Assembly: GCA_020436835.1 (NCBI GenBank)
Contig: JAGQWZ010000074.1
Location: 1 to 44,750, forward strand
Direction of reading: 5' to 3'
Source of the DNA: Saprospiraceae bacterium
Lineage (GTDB): Bacteria; Bacteroidota; Bacteroidia; Chitinophagales; Saprospiraceae
Length of the DNA: 44,750 nucleotides
A model generated the notes under the pieces. The model was not told the DNA's origin and ran no database searches. It was given only the letters and a program-made list of their open reading frames with translations. Shown here piece by piece: positions 26,907 to 35,091 of this stretch. Position 1 is the first letter of the stretch. The number at the start of each line of letters is the position of its first letter. The position numbers and the translations under genes were made by a program.

Positions 26907-27380
26907 CTATAAGATATTTTCGGCACCAGCGGTGTAAGCTTTCAATACATCCATGGGATGAAGTAATCCAACTGGTTCAAAGTCATCATTGACAACCGGA
27001 ATACAATGCAATCCTCTGTCCAACATTTTGCTAATGGTTTCCAGCAATGAATCCGTTGTTCTGGCTGTAATTAAGTCCGTTGTCATAATTTTATCGACGG
27101 CTGTTGTCTTGAGAAAGATCTCATTATATTTTTTACCACTGGATTCGATGGCTAAATCGAGCATGGCATTGAGCAGATCTTCTTTGGCTATGATCCCTAC
27201 CAGCCTGTTCGCAGAAATGATGGGCAGATGGCTGATGCGTTTCTCTTTCATAATCGCCAAAGCTTCAGTCAGCGTGGTCTCCTTTTCTACCATCAGTGGA
27301 AAAGGATTCATAATGTCTTTTACTCTTTTCACGTCTCTCTTTTTTAAATACAAAAAATTGGCGCACCTGTTTGGTTCCAT
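26907..27380 (-). CDS. CBS-pair domain protein
   Basis: A 157-aa protein made almost wholly of two CBS motifs (about residues 22-75 and 95-155). Typical strand-turn features are VKDIMNPFP, ISHLPII, LVGIIAKEDL, VDKIMTTDLI, LHCIPVV and VGLLHPMDVL. CBS pairs bind adenosine nucleotides and report energy status to partner proteins. It has no fused effector, so it must act in trans. It lies just downstream of Hsp20 with 72 bases between, probably in the same transcription unit. Confidence 0.85.
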   Translation of the reverse strand: MEPNRCANFLYLKKRDVKRVKDIMNPFPLMVEKETTLTEALAIMKEKRISHLPIISANRLVGIIAKEDLLNAMLDLAIESSGKKYNEIFLKTTAVDKIMTTDLITARTTDSLLETISKMLDRGLHCIPVVNDDFEPVGLLHPMDVLKAYTAGAENIL

Positions 27381-27452
27381 TTTTCGATCATCTAATGCTA
27401 TGACTTACAGCTGACTTTGTTCAAAGAAACCAAGAGATGCGCCAACGAAAAC

Positions 27453-27887
27453 CTACTTCACTTCAATTGCTTTTGTTTTCTTTACTTCGACTTCCTTTTT
27501 TGGAAGTGTTACCGTAAGGATACCATCTCGGTAAGTTGCAGAGATTTTTTCTGGCAATACATTTTCAGGCATCCAGAAAGATCTTTCAAAGGCAGTATAA
27601 TTATACTCTTTCCTTGTCCAGGTCTTTTCTTCTTCTTCTTTTTCTACTTCTTTTTCAGACTTGATTACTAACATATTCCTTTCCACCCCAACGTGAAAAT
27701 CTTCACGGGTTAAGCCTGGTGCAGCCATTGCGATTCTGAAGTACTTATCATCTTCGGAAACATTCACTGCGGGTACCGTTCTTTCACGGAAGAAGGCAGG
27801 ATACAAATTGTCATCATCTCTAAAAAAGTTATCGAAAAATGTATTGACAGTCGGTAGTGTACGATCTCTCCATTTAATCAATGACAT
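27453..27887 (-). CDS. Small heat shock protein, Hsp20/alpha-crystallin family
   Basis: A 144-aa chaperone with the alpha-crystallin domain at about residues 37-135 and a short N-terminal arm. Typical elements are YFRIAMAAPGLTREDF, the conserved turn near RSFWMPENV and the C-terminal strand GILTVTLPKK. It forms oligomers that hold unfolding proteins. A TGAT-N4-ATCA box lies about 174 bases upstream, and the other stress genes are its neighbours, so control by a Crp/Fnr-type regulator is possible. Confidence 0.92.
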   Translation of the reverse strand: MSLIKWRDRTLPTVNTFFDNFFRDDDNLYPAFFRERTVPAVNVSEDDKYFRIAMAAPGLTREDFHVGVERNMLVIKSEKEVEKEEEEKTWTRKEYNYTAFERSFWMPENVLPEKISATYRDGILTVTLPKKEVEVKKTKAIEVK

Positions 27888-28060
27888 ATTGAAATATTTT
27901 AAGATGAAATAAAATAAACTCGAAAGAATAAACGGGTTATGGAAACAACTCCAGGACGGAAACTCGTGGATGCCAGAACCACAACCACTCTAATTTTATT
28001 CCATCTTTAAAATTACATCATGCATGCTCAAAATGCATTGATGGTCATCAGAAATCCAGA

Positions 28061-28072
28061 TGATTGTAATCA
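28061..28072. promoter_or_regulatory. Candidate Crp/Fnr-family box upstream of hsp20
   Basis: TGATTGTAATCA reads as TGAT-N4-ATCA, the core of Fnr-type operators. It lies between the UspA terminator and the Hsp20 start. Two further boxes of the same form are found upstream of the serine-hydrolase/USP genes. Confidence 0.45.
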
Positions 28073-28087
28073 CACAATCCGAGACAA

Positions 28088-28126
28088 TAAAAAAAAGGGT
28101 ATTAATCAGGGACTTGACTAATACCC
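28088..28126 (-). terminator. Intrinsic terminator of the UspA operon
   Basis: On the minus strand GGGTATTAGTCA pairs with TGATTAATACCC (one mismatch), followed by a run of eight or nine T. It begins 25 bases after the stop of the two-domain UspA gene, closing the three-gene operon that starts at 31485. Confidence 0.85.
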
Positions 28127-28150
28127 TCGTACATCCAAAACTCTTGAATT

Positions 28151-29020
28151 TTATGCTTGCAGAACCAGTAATGGAATTTTCAGATGAAAGAGCTTTTCTT
28201 TTACCTTGCTCCGGTGGAAAATATTGATCATCCACCCTCTGTCACGGTGTACCATGCAAAGCATATCTGCCGAATGTTCATCGCAAAATTGATCGAGGGT
28301 GTCGGAAATGTTTTCCCTGGCAGGTATCGAATAGAAATTGTAATCCAGATGCTCCAGAAATTCGTCGAGATGATGCAAATAATCGATGGGTTGCTCATCC
28401 GGCTTTCGAACGTGCACTATATGAAGATTACAACGTGATTTCTTCTTTAATTCCACCAAAGGATGCAATACTCTTTTACTGTCATACAGGTGATCATCAA
28501 TCCCCAGCACCAATTCGGTCACAGGCTGGTAACGGTAATGCAATGGAACCACCATAATGGGTACCGGAAGGCTGAAAATAAGCTCCTCCGTAAAACTTCC
28601 TACCGTCAAATCACGAACTGCCGTCAGTCCCTTTGTTCCTACAATGACCACATCATGTTTCATTTGCTTCAAATAAGGGGGGATGACATCCAGAGGATGT
28701 CCTTTAAAAAGGCTGGTCCCTAACTTGATATCGTGGTCAGCATAACTTTTTTCCAGTTCCAGCAGTTTGCTTTGAATAGCCTCTTCCGCATTCTGATCTT
28801 CATCGATCATATGCTTCAAATCGGTAGCTTCGGTAAAGCAATGGGATATTTCGACAAGAGAGGCATTGACGGACTCACCAAATTCGATAGCATACTTTAA
28901 GGCATTTAAAGACGCTTCCGAAAAATCAATCGGGCAAAATATTTTCATCGATGAATCATCTGAACCGGTTTGTCCTTCATTTTCAATTTGCGATGAGATT
29001 TGATCAGTCATTATATTCAT
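28151..29020 (-). CDS. Two-domain universal stress protein (UspA family)
   Basis: A 289-aa cytoplasmic protein with two UspA domains (about 24-165 and 166-289). The first contains IFCPIDFSEASLNALKYA and the ATP-loop-like VGTKGLTAVRDLTVGSFTEEL, so it probably binds nucleotide. The second has a weaker loop ending in VHRDRGWMIN and may not. UspA proteins accumulate under starvation, hypoxia and other stress and modulate partners. It is the last gene of an operon with the thioredoxin-like/USP fusion and the serine-hydrolase homologue, with nine bases to the former. Confidence 0.88.
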   Translation of the reverse strand: MNIMTDQISSQIENEGQTGSDDSSMKIFCPIDFSEASLNALKYAIEFGESVNASLVEISHCFTEATDLKHMIDEDQNAEEAIQSKLLELEKSYADHDIKLGTSLFKGHPLDVIPPYLKQMKHDVVIVGTKGLTAVRDLTVGSFTEELIFSLPVPIMVVPLHYRYQPVTELVLGIDDHLYDSKRVLHPLVELKKKSRCNLHIVHVRKPDEQPIDYLHHLDEFLEHLDYNFYSIPARENISDTLDQFCDEHSADMLCMVHRDRGWMINIFHRSKVKEKLFHLKIPLLVLQA

Positions 29021-29029
29021 AGAGCTAAT

Positions 29030-30151
29030 TTATTTTGAACTAAAGAGCCTAATTTGTTTTTCATGCAACACCAACATCGGTATCTCACTGTAGACTGCCA
29101 TTTTACGGGTCATACTGGTATGAAACAGTTCTTTCCAAAATCCCCGTTCCTTCCTTTCCATTACCAGCAGATCAGTCTTCTGAGTACCGAGATATCTTTG
29201 AATGCTGCCCGGAAAATCATCGTCGAATAAAATAACCTCATGGATGTGTTTATCAGTAGATTCGTGCGGTAACTGTGAATTCTTTTTCATGTACTCGCTA
29301 CCCTCCTCAAACACATGCACTACATCTATATAAGCATTCGCATTGGAAGTGTAGTACCGTATTGCATCAATGGCATCATCATAAACTCCGAAGTGATCAC
29401 TCGCAAAGAGTATTCTGTCGAAACGCAGATCATGTGTCTTAGGAGGAAGCAATAAGATAGGACACTCGGCATGTTTTACCACCCACAGAGATACAGACCC
29501 CAAAATTTCCTTAATTTTCTGACCGGTACCGGAAGTACTCAGCACTAACATTGAACCGGGTTTCTCCCTGATCAGATCCTGCAATTCGTTCGTCACCATG
29601 CCCGTCCGGAATTCCCTTTCGATCCTCACTGATGACCGGTCATCAGCAGTTAGGGATTTCTCTAATTCATCCACAAATTGATTAAAACGCACCAGGACAT
29701 CCTTTTGGAGATCCGGATCCACATATAATACACCCTCCGCTGGAACGACGACCGGGGCATAAACGTGTACGATAGTCAGTGCGGCTCCCAAATTCCTGGC
29801 CATTTTAAAACCCTGATAAAAGGAGTTCTTTGAATAATCGGAAAAATCAACTGGCACAATTACCTGCTTAACAAAATCTTTTTCTGTATTTGACATAGTT
29901 TCTCTGATTACTTTTTTCACGAATAAATTAATATCATCCTGCTCATTATACACCCAATTTCTCCCCTCTGCTTTGATAAAGGGTACCTTTGTTATCCCCT
30001 CCCGGATAAACTCTTCAGGATCGGTGATTTCGACAAGGTCCAGATCAATGCCCCTTCGAATTATTTCTTTTTCCATCCTGAACTTCAAATTGGCAGTAAT
30101 GGAATTTTTCTTACCATAAATTACAACAACTTTATTATCCGTGGCTACCAT
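29030..30151 (-). CDS. Thioredoxin-like domain fused to two UspA domains
   Basis: A protein of about 373 aa. Residues 1-85 look like a glutaredoxin/thioredoxin-fold domain: KVVVIYGKK, then a basic helix, then GITKVPFIKAEG with a cis-proline (Pro57) and GG-like terminal strand. The usual CxxC is missing; the first loop has GKKNS in its place. Residues about 94-240 form a UspA domain with a nucleotide loop SGTGQKIKEILGSVS, and 243-366 form a second, more divergent one. I use the ATG at 30151; the frame extends seven codons to a GTG at 30172. The role is probably stress sensing or binding rather than redox catalysis. Confidence 0.75.
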   Translation of the reverse strand: MVATDNKVVVIYGKKNSITANLKFRMEKEIIRRGIDLDLVEITDPEEFIREGITKVPFIKAEGRNWVYNEQDDINLFVKKVIRETMSNTEKDFVKQVIVPVDFSDYSKNSFYQGFKMARNLGAALTIVHVYAPVVVPAEGVLYVDPDLQKDVLVRFNQFVDELEKSLTADDRSSVRIEREFRTGMVTNELQDLIREKPGSMLVLSTSGTGQKIKEILGSVSLWVVKHAECPILLLPPKTHDLRFDRILFASDHFGVYDDAIDAIRYYTSNANAYIDVVHVFEEGSEYMKKNSQLPHESTDKHIHEVILFDDDFPGSIQRYLGTQKTDLLVMERKERGFWKELFHTSMTRKMAVYSEIPMLVLHEKQIRLFSSK

Positions 30152-30180
30152 TTTTTTGTGTTTTAGATTCACCCTTCATT

Positions 30181-31485
30181 CTATGAACGGAGGGGCATAA
30201 AATAGATTTCAGGCATGTCTCCTATTTCCAAATCTTTTTCCAATATGGACTCAATGACAAATTTCTGATCTTTTCTTTGCACCAAATGCTCCAGTATTTT
30301 GAAACCCATTTTGTCAACTGCATTAGCACTATTTGACAAAATAACAATACCTATATTACGATCCCGGTTGAAGGCTACAAAGGACCTAAAGCCTCCCGTT
30401 CCTCCGTTGATCCAATTAACAGGCAGATTTGTCTCTTCGGAAAGAATGCTGATAAACCAACCGTAACCTCCCATCGTTTCCCTGCCGGTCTTATGTTTTG
30501 GCACATCAATCCTCGGCTGCTGAACCTGTGCCAGGGCATCGCCTATTGCATTATTATCCAAATCAAGATTTGCCCTTAGAAGTCGCAATAAATCTCCTGC
30601 AGTCGATCGCAATCCGGCTGCCGGAGCCATTGCATCATAGTGCCAATGATCAGTGATCCTTCCCTTGCGGTCATGACCAGCCGCAAATCGGGTCGCTTTA
30701 TTTATGGGAACCTCAATGCCGGTATCATACATTCCGAGAGGACCAAGCAGACGACTGCTCAATAGCTCATTGTAGCTCGTATGGTTGTAGTCTGTTAAGA
30801 TATTTCCCAGCAGTGACATACCCGCCTCGGAATACTGGAAAAAAGAACCGGGTGGAACCGATAGCACATATCGGTAAAGGTTATTATAGAGCTCCTCACG
30901 AGAAAAATCGGAGTAGGGATCCTTACTGTGTTTACTCAACCACTGCAAGGGATTCCAGGTATAAAATCCCCGTGGGGTATTAGGAAGACCGGAGGTATGT
31001 GATGCCAGATCACAAAATGAAATACTCACCGGCATCTGGTCCGGATCAGGTTCACAGATCATCCTCATCCGTTCATGCCCAGTAGCGACCAGGCCACTGG
31101 TTTCCTCCATATGACAAGTGAATGGTTGAAATGCCGGCATATAGATATCCTCGGGAAGAAAATCGGTGATCCGGTCATCCAGCCGGAACGAACCTTTTTG
31201 AGTTTCCAGCATTAAAAGGGTCGTAGTGAAAACACCCGATACCGAACCTATCTCGAAAATCGTATGTTCATCCGGTTTAAAATCCTGTACCCGGCTCACA
31301 TGGCCATAGCCCTTCACTTCTGTCTTTTCTCCAGAAATCACTCCGATCACGAGCGCCCGGTTTTTATGCTTGTCTGCATATTTTTCCGCCAATTTGTCAA
31401 TCGTGTGATCTATGATCTGTCCAGCAGATCCGATCGGTATCAGAAGCATCATGGGAAAAAATATAGATAGAAGATAGTTTTTCAT
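30181..31485 (-). CDS. Secreted serine-hydrolase (class C beta-lactamase-like) homologue lacking catalytic residues
   Basis: A 434-aa exported protein with a signal peptide at about residues 1-22 and the beta-lactamase/DD-peptidase transpeptidase fold. The family motifs are recognisable but altered. S-x-x-K is SVSG (81-84), so the lysine is replaced by glycine. Y-x-N is YSE (218-220). The third motif region NGGTGGFRS is intact. The DNA reads TCGGTATCGGGT for SVSG, so the loss is not a one-base error. It may bind peptidoglycan or a peptide without cleaving it, or use another mechanism. It heads the operon with the USP genes. Confidence 0.75.
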   Translation of the reverse strand: MKNYLLSIFFPMMLLIPIGSAGQIIDHTIDKLAEKYADKHKNRALVIGVISGEKTEVKGYGHVSRVQDFKPDEHTIFEIGSVSGVFTTTLLMLETQKGSFRLDDRITDFLPEDIYMPAFQPFTCHMEETSGLVATGHERMRMICEPDPDQMPVSISFCDLASHTSGLPNTPRGFYTWNPLQWLSKHSKDPYSDFSREELYNNLYRYVLSVPPGSFFQYSEAGMSLLGNILTDYNHTSYNELLSSRLLGPLGMYDTGIEVPINKATRFAAGHDRKGRITDHWHYDAMAPAAGLRSTAGDLLRLLRANLDLDNNAIGDALAQVQQPRIDVPKHKTGRETMGGYGWFISILSEETNLPVNWINGGTGGFRSFVAFNRDRNIGIVILSNSANAVDKMGFKILEHLVQRKDQKFVIESILEKDLEIGDMPEIYFMPLRS

Positions 31486-31557
31486 TGCCAGACTTTTACT
31501 TATATAAAATAAGATAGCAAGACCTAAAAAAAAGGTGAGGACAGTTAGGGAAGTCCA

Positions 31558-31569
31558 TGATTTTAATCA
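31558..31569. promoter_or_regulatory. Candidate Crp/Fnr-family box 1 (divergent promoter)
   Basis: TGATTTTAATCA has the form TGAT-N4-ATCA. It is part of a 16-base direct repeat (TCCATGATTTTAATCA at 31554-31569 and 31602-31617) in the intergenic region between the serine-hydrolase operon and the divergent 119-aa gene. Confidence 0.5.
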
Positions 31570-31605
31570 ACCCCAATACCGGAAGATCAAGGTCAGTTGA
31601 ATCCA

Positions 31606-31617
31606 TGATTTTAATCA
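31606..31617. promoter_or_regulatory. Candidate Crp/Fnr-family box 2 (divergent promoter)
   Basis: A second identical TGATTTTAATCA, 48 bases from the first, in the same divergent intergenic region. Two identical copies on the same face of the helix are more than chance duplication of a random sequence would suggest, since the flanks differ. Confidence 0.5.
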
Positions 31618-31672
31618 GACTTAATTAACCGTAAAACCATGAATATTATAGTACATATTTAAACACAAGCAT

Positions 31673-32032
31673 ATGATTATCCAGGATTCGAAAAGTATAA
31701 AGGATATTCAGGGGGAATTTCACGGGATGTATCCCGGATTAAAAATGGTCTTTTACCAGGCAAAGCACGAAGATCATGAAGGTTCAGAAAAGGATCTGGA
31801 ATATTCAAGCGACCATGTTTTGAGAGATATTCGACAACGTCATACGGAAGGTACCATTGAAATAGATCCTTCTATGACGGTGCAGGAAGTCGAACTGGCT
31901 TTTGAAGAACTCTTCGGACTGCATATCCAGATCTTTCGAAAATCCGGTACGCTCTGGCTTCAAACCATTACTACCGATGATTGGACACTGGACAAACAAA
32001 ATGAAAAAGGAATCAGTAGTCATCATGAATAG
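31673..32032 (+). CDS. Conserved hypothetical 119-aa protein of the stress module
   Basis: A 119-aa soluble protein. It begins with a helix-rich stretch (SIKDIQGEFHGMYPGLKMVF) and carries a highly charged middle, then ends in VEELFGLHIQIFRKSGTLWLQ-like strands. I recognise the pattern as one common in Bacteroidota as a small uncharacterised protein near stress genes, but know no function. It is divergent from the serine-hydrolase/USP operon and shares the intergenic region containing two Fnr-like boxes, so shared control is likely. Confidence 0.6.
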   Translation: MIIQDSKSIKDIQGEFHGMYPGLKMVFYQAKHEDHEGSEKDLEYSSDHVLRDIRQRHTEGTIEIDPSMTVQEVELAFEELFGLHIQIFRKSGTLWLQTITTDDWTLDKQNEKGISSHHE

Positions 32033-32128
32033 CTGAAGCGATTGGGTCATCGCAGCCTGTCTCACCGGGTAATCCTGTGCTTACAAGTAGCTTGTTTGAT
32101 GCCGGTCTTGAACCGATCCGGTCGCTAG

Positions 32129-32145
32129 GGCATATTATATATGCC
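32129..32145. promoter_or_regulatory. Palindrome upstream of the LytTR gene
   Basis: GGCATAT-TAT-ATATGCC is a perfect 7+7 palindrome about 43 bases ahead of the LytTR start codon. It is a plausible operator or promoter-proximal protein site. No cognate regulator can be named. Confidence 0.35.
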
Positions 32146-32187
32146 AGACAAAAGCATGGCCAAATCCGATTTTTCTATCTTTAATTG

Positions 32188-33024
32188 ATGGAATCCTTGA
32201 GTACCCTTCTGGATATTCTGAAGAAGCCGTTTCCTGAGGAAGACATCAGAGCGATTTATTTCAGAAACATCGTATTGATCGGTTGTTTTGTCACCTTGTT
32301 TCTTTATATTTTTCAACCATTCGGGATTTCCACCATCGAGGAGAAAAAATTCCTGATCTGTCTGGGCTTTGGATTAATGACTATTCTAGCCGCTTTTATT
32401 TACAATGGATTGACCTTTGGCATCCTTAAAATCCGGGGGAGAGGAAAGATACTCACTTTCGGTGAATGGATATTGCATATGGTTGGCTTTATGCTGACTA
32501 TCAGTCTGGTAAATTTTCTCTTTGCCCGGAGTCTTTTTGGCACTATGCGTTGGGAATTCCTGCCGACGATGATCCTAAGCACCTTTGCGATCGGCATTTT
32601 TCCTACAGTAGTATTGGGTCTCCTCTCGCTGAGACTGCTCGAAAAGAGACATCAGGAACTCTCGGAACGGTTCAACCTGCGTCAACGGGATTCAGATCAG
32701 TCTTTGCATGATGATGATCGAAAAATCTTTGATATACCGGTAAACCGGATTCGGTACATCGAAGCCCTGCAAAACTATGTTCGAATTGGATATCTGGACG
32801 ACCAGGGTGTGATGACAGAAGAAACCCAACGGATCACTATTAAAAGTATTCAGGAAGATTTGACCGATACACCGGTCATTCGATGCCATCGATCATTTCT
32901 GGTAAATCGGGATGCGGTTATTTCTTCTTCGGGCAATGCCCAGGGCCTATTACTGTCCCTGGCAGACTGTGTGAGAACTATTCCGGTTTCAAGAAGCTAC
33001 GTTTCAATATTCAAAGATGACTAG
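32188..33024 (+). CDS. Membrane-anchored LytTR-type transcriptional regulator
   Basis: A 278-aa protein with four predicted membrane segments in its N-terminal half (about residues 27-45, 56-77, 92-112, 121-145). A LytTR DNA-binding domain follows (about 175-275), with signature elements IFDIPVNRIRYIEALQNYV, TIKSIQ, VIRCHRSFLVNR and the terminal strand VRTIPVSRSY. LytTR proteins bind direct repeats near promoters and control extracellular functions. This class of membrane LytTR lacks a receiver domain and probably senses a membrane or envelope signal. The start is the ATG at 32188, one codon after an in-frame TTG. The next gene downstream, after 146 bases with direct repeats, is a membrane protein. 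Confidence 0.88.
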   Translation: MESLSTLLDILKKPFPEEDIRAIYFRNIVLIGCFVTLFLYIFQPFGISTIEEKKFLICLGFGLMTILAAFIYNGLTFGILKIRGRGKILTFGEWILHMVGFMLTISLVNFLFARSLFGTMRWEFLPTMILSTFAIGIFPTVVLGLLSLRLLEKRHQELSERFNLRQRDSDQSLHDDDRKIFDIPVNRIRYIEALQNYVRIGYLDDQGVMTEETQRITIKSIQEDLTDTPVIRCHRSFLVNRDAVISSSGNAQGLLLSLADCVRTIPVSRSYVSIFKDD

Positions 33025-33107
33025 TCACATCTTGTCATCCATCCCACCTTCTTGACATTGGTCACATTTGCCTTGCATTTCATCCCTTTGATTGCATCCG
33101 GTCACAT
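33024..33107. promoter_or_regulatory. Direct-repeat region between LytTR gene and membrane protein
   Basis: GTCACAT occurs at 33024, 33061 and 33101, and TTGCAT at 33073 and 33092, spaced 37-40 and 19 bases. Such repeats in the spacer downstream of a LytTR gene could be binding sites for that regulator or a related one. Confidence 0.4.
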
Positions 33108-33170
33108 TCAGCTTTACATCAGTGAATTTTACCGATAAGTTTAATCCATTCATTGATCTAAAAAGTTGTC

Positions 33171-33866
33171 ATGATTTCTAAAATTCACGATCTGCTACTA
33201 TGGATACATATTCCTTTTGGAGTAGTTAGCCTGATTCTTTTTTGGTTGCCTATAAGTTTGAGAAAAGGCAGCGCACTTCATCGTCAATACGGACGATATT
33301 ACTTCTATGCTATGTGGGTAGTCCTTGCCACATCTTTCTTAATGAGTCTGTGCAATCTGGTCATGGGCAGATATCCGGCTGCAATTTACCTGGGTTATCT
33401 TACCATCCTGACGGCTTATCCGCTCTGGTATAGTCTCGAAATTTTGCAGCAGAAAGCCACTTGGTCATTGCGGTATTTCCTCACCCGGAAGATTTTCCTT
33501 GCGATCCTTTTCCTTTCCGGACTGGGAATGATCCTTTTGGGAACCCTGAAGTTTCATTTTGCCGATATGGGGGTCATGATGGTCTTCTTTGGTTTGGTGG
33601 CCCTTCCTTCCGGTAGAGAAATTCTGATGAGCATGGATTCTGCGATGAAGAAGGAGAAGAGAATAAGAATGCATATCAGAGGCACTATCATTTCAGGCAT
33701 CGCAGCGTACACTGCTTTCTTTGCCTTCGGAGGTAGCCGTATTCTGATCGATATTCTGCATATTCACCATCGTTGGATGATTATCCCCTGGACGGTACCC
33801 ACCTTGCTAGGTCTGGTTTATATCGCTTATATGAAGCGGAAATATAAAATCACCACATCGACCTAA
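33171..33866 (+). CDS. Integral membrane protein, DUF2306-like
   Basis: A 231-aa polytopic protein with about six or seven hydrophobic segments and a conserved-looking pattern of histidines near membrane boundaries (IHIPFG at the start, HRQYGR, then HHRWMI near the end). Similar small membrane proteins of the DUF2306 type are often encoded beside LytTR regulators in Bacteroidota. Function is unknown; the histidines raise the possibility of haem or metal binding. The repeats in the upstream spacer suggest control by the regulator before it. Confidence 0.6.
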   Translation: MISKIHDLLLWIHIPFGVVSLILFWLPISLRKGSALHRQYGRYYFYAMWVVLATSFLMSLCNLVMGRYPAAIYLGYLTILTAYPLWYSLEILQQKATWSLRYFLTRKIFLAILFLSGLGMILLGTLKFHFADMGVMMVFFGLVALPSGREILMSMDSAMKKEKRIRMHIRGTIISGIAAYTAFFAFGGSRILIDILHIHHRWMIIPWTVPTLLGLVYIAYMKRKYKITTST

Positions 33867-33882
33867 TTCACAGCAGGACTGG

Positions 33883-35091
33883 TTATTTGCCCGGAACGAT
33901 AGGTTGAGTCCATGCCATTTCGTAGTCGAGTTGTTCGATTGGGTTCTCATGCCATTTATCCGAGATGATTTTCACCCGGACATACTTTAAGTCCGCGGTG
34001 AGGGGAAACGAAGCACTTAGTCCGTTGGTAACTTGCAGCTCCTCAATCGTATTTTCCCCCTTTTTTGCACCAATGAAAACGATTTTGTAGGTCACTCCAT
34101 ATTCGGGTGCGATCGAAAGCTGAATCTTTTCGTGATCAATCACCAGATCACTTAGGGTGACTCCGGTTGAAGCATAAAAGTCACCTTTCTCAATTGCCCG
34201 GATCAATGCAGAGGGCGTTAATGAATCAGCCTGCACCATAATCCAGCCCCTGCCCGCATTACTCCACTCCCGGCCAAGCCGGTGATAGTGATGACTATCA
34301 TCTGTAGCCAAACCATAAATCAGGGGTTTACCACTTTCAAGATAAGCCAGGTTCACCTGATCCCACATTTCCTCGGTACCGATATGTGTACTGTCTCCCT
34401 GATTGTGTACCTGGGGATGACCATTAAAGACCTCAAAAAAACGTTCACCTTCCAGGGCAATCATGTCTTCCAGAGAAATTGAATAGTGAAAATTTGGATG
34501 ATTGATATGCACGATCATCGGCTGGCCCGTCTCTTCCCTCCTTTGCCTGACCGCATTGATGTTATTCTGAAGTACTTCGACCACACTGTTTCCGCCTTGC
34601 GGTTCAAACAAACTTTCAATATTCGTAGCATTCAGGTGCAGGTGTTTGTCTTCAAAACGGTCGGTAATTTCTTCTGATTGAATGATCAGAAATTGCTCTT
34701 CTTTTTCAAATAACGGCCGGTATTCTTCCAGGGTTTTCAGTTGAATACTCAATCGTCCGGAATCTTCCCGGTACTTCACCCAGTCTTCCCCGTACTTCGC
34801 CAGGTACCGGGCAAAAGCGTTTCTATACATCGTATCTTCTGCCATACCAATCCATTTAACTCCTTCAGCCAATATGTTGTGATCGGTCAAAGCAACAAAT
34901 TGATAGCCATTCTTCTTATACCAATCCATGATCATCTCAGGAAAGTCATCCCCATCACTCCAGAAAGAATGGGTGTGTAAATTTCCTTTATACCACCGGA
35001 CACCGGTCTGCTTCTCTTTACAGGCAGAAAAAAGGATGAACAGGCAAAACAGCAAGTACGTAGGCAGAAATATCAATTTATATCGAAGCAT
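33883..35091 (-). CDS. PHP-domain lipoprotein (metal-dependent phosphoesterase type)
   Basis: A 402-aa exported protein with a lipobox (LFSAC, Cys24). The PHP fold is recognised by GNLHTHSFWSDGD (His39, His41) and ALTDHN, followed by VHINHPN and ATDDSHHYHR farther on, the expected metal ligands. PHP proteins hydrolyse phosphate esters; exported members in Bacteroidota are often called PHP or histidinol-phosphatase-like without known substrate. The C-terminal part (about 290-390) adds a beta-rich domain. The gene is monocistronic. Confidence 0.82.
   Translation of the reverse strand: MLRYKLIFLPTYLLFCLFILFSACKEKQTGVRWYKGNLHTHSFWSDGDDFPEMIMDWYKKNGYQFVALTDHNILAEGVKWIGMAEDTMYRNAFARYLAKYGEDWVKYREDSGRLSIQLKTLEEYRPLFEKEEQFLIIQSEEITDRFEDKHLHLNATNIESLFEPQGGNSVVEVLQNNINAVRQRREETGQPMIVHINHPNFHYSISLEDMIALEGERFFEVFNGHPQVHNQGDSTHIGTEEMWDQVNLAYLESGKPLIYGLATDDSHHYHRLGREWSNAGRGWIMVQADSLTPSALIRAIEKGDFYASTGVTLSDLVIDHEKIQLSIAPEYGVTYKIVFIGAKKGENTIEELQVTNGLSASFPLTADLKYVRVKIISDKWHENPIEQLDYEMAWTQPIVPGK

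Noticed and set aside
30181..31485. Annotation as a working class C beta-lactamase
   Set aside because: The S-x-x-K lysine and the Y-x-N asparagine are both replaced, so hydrolysis by the usual mechanism is not expected.
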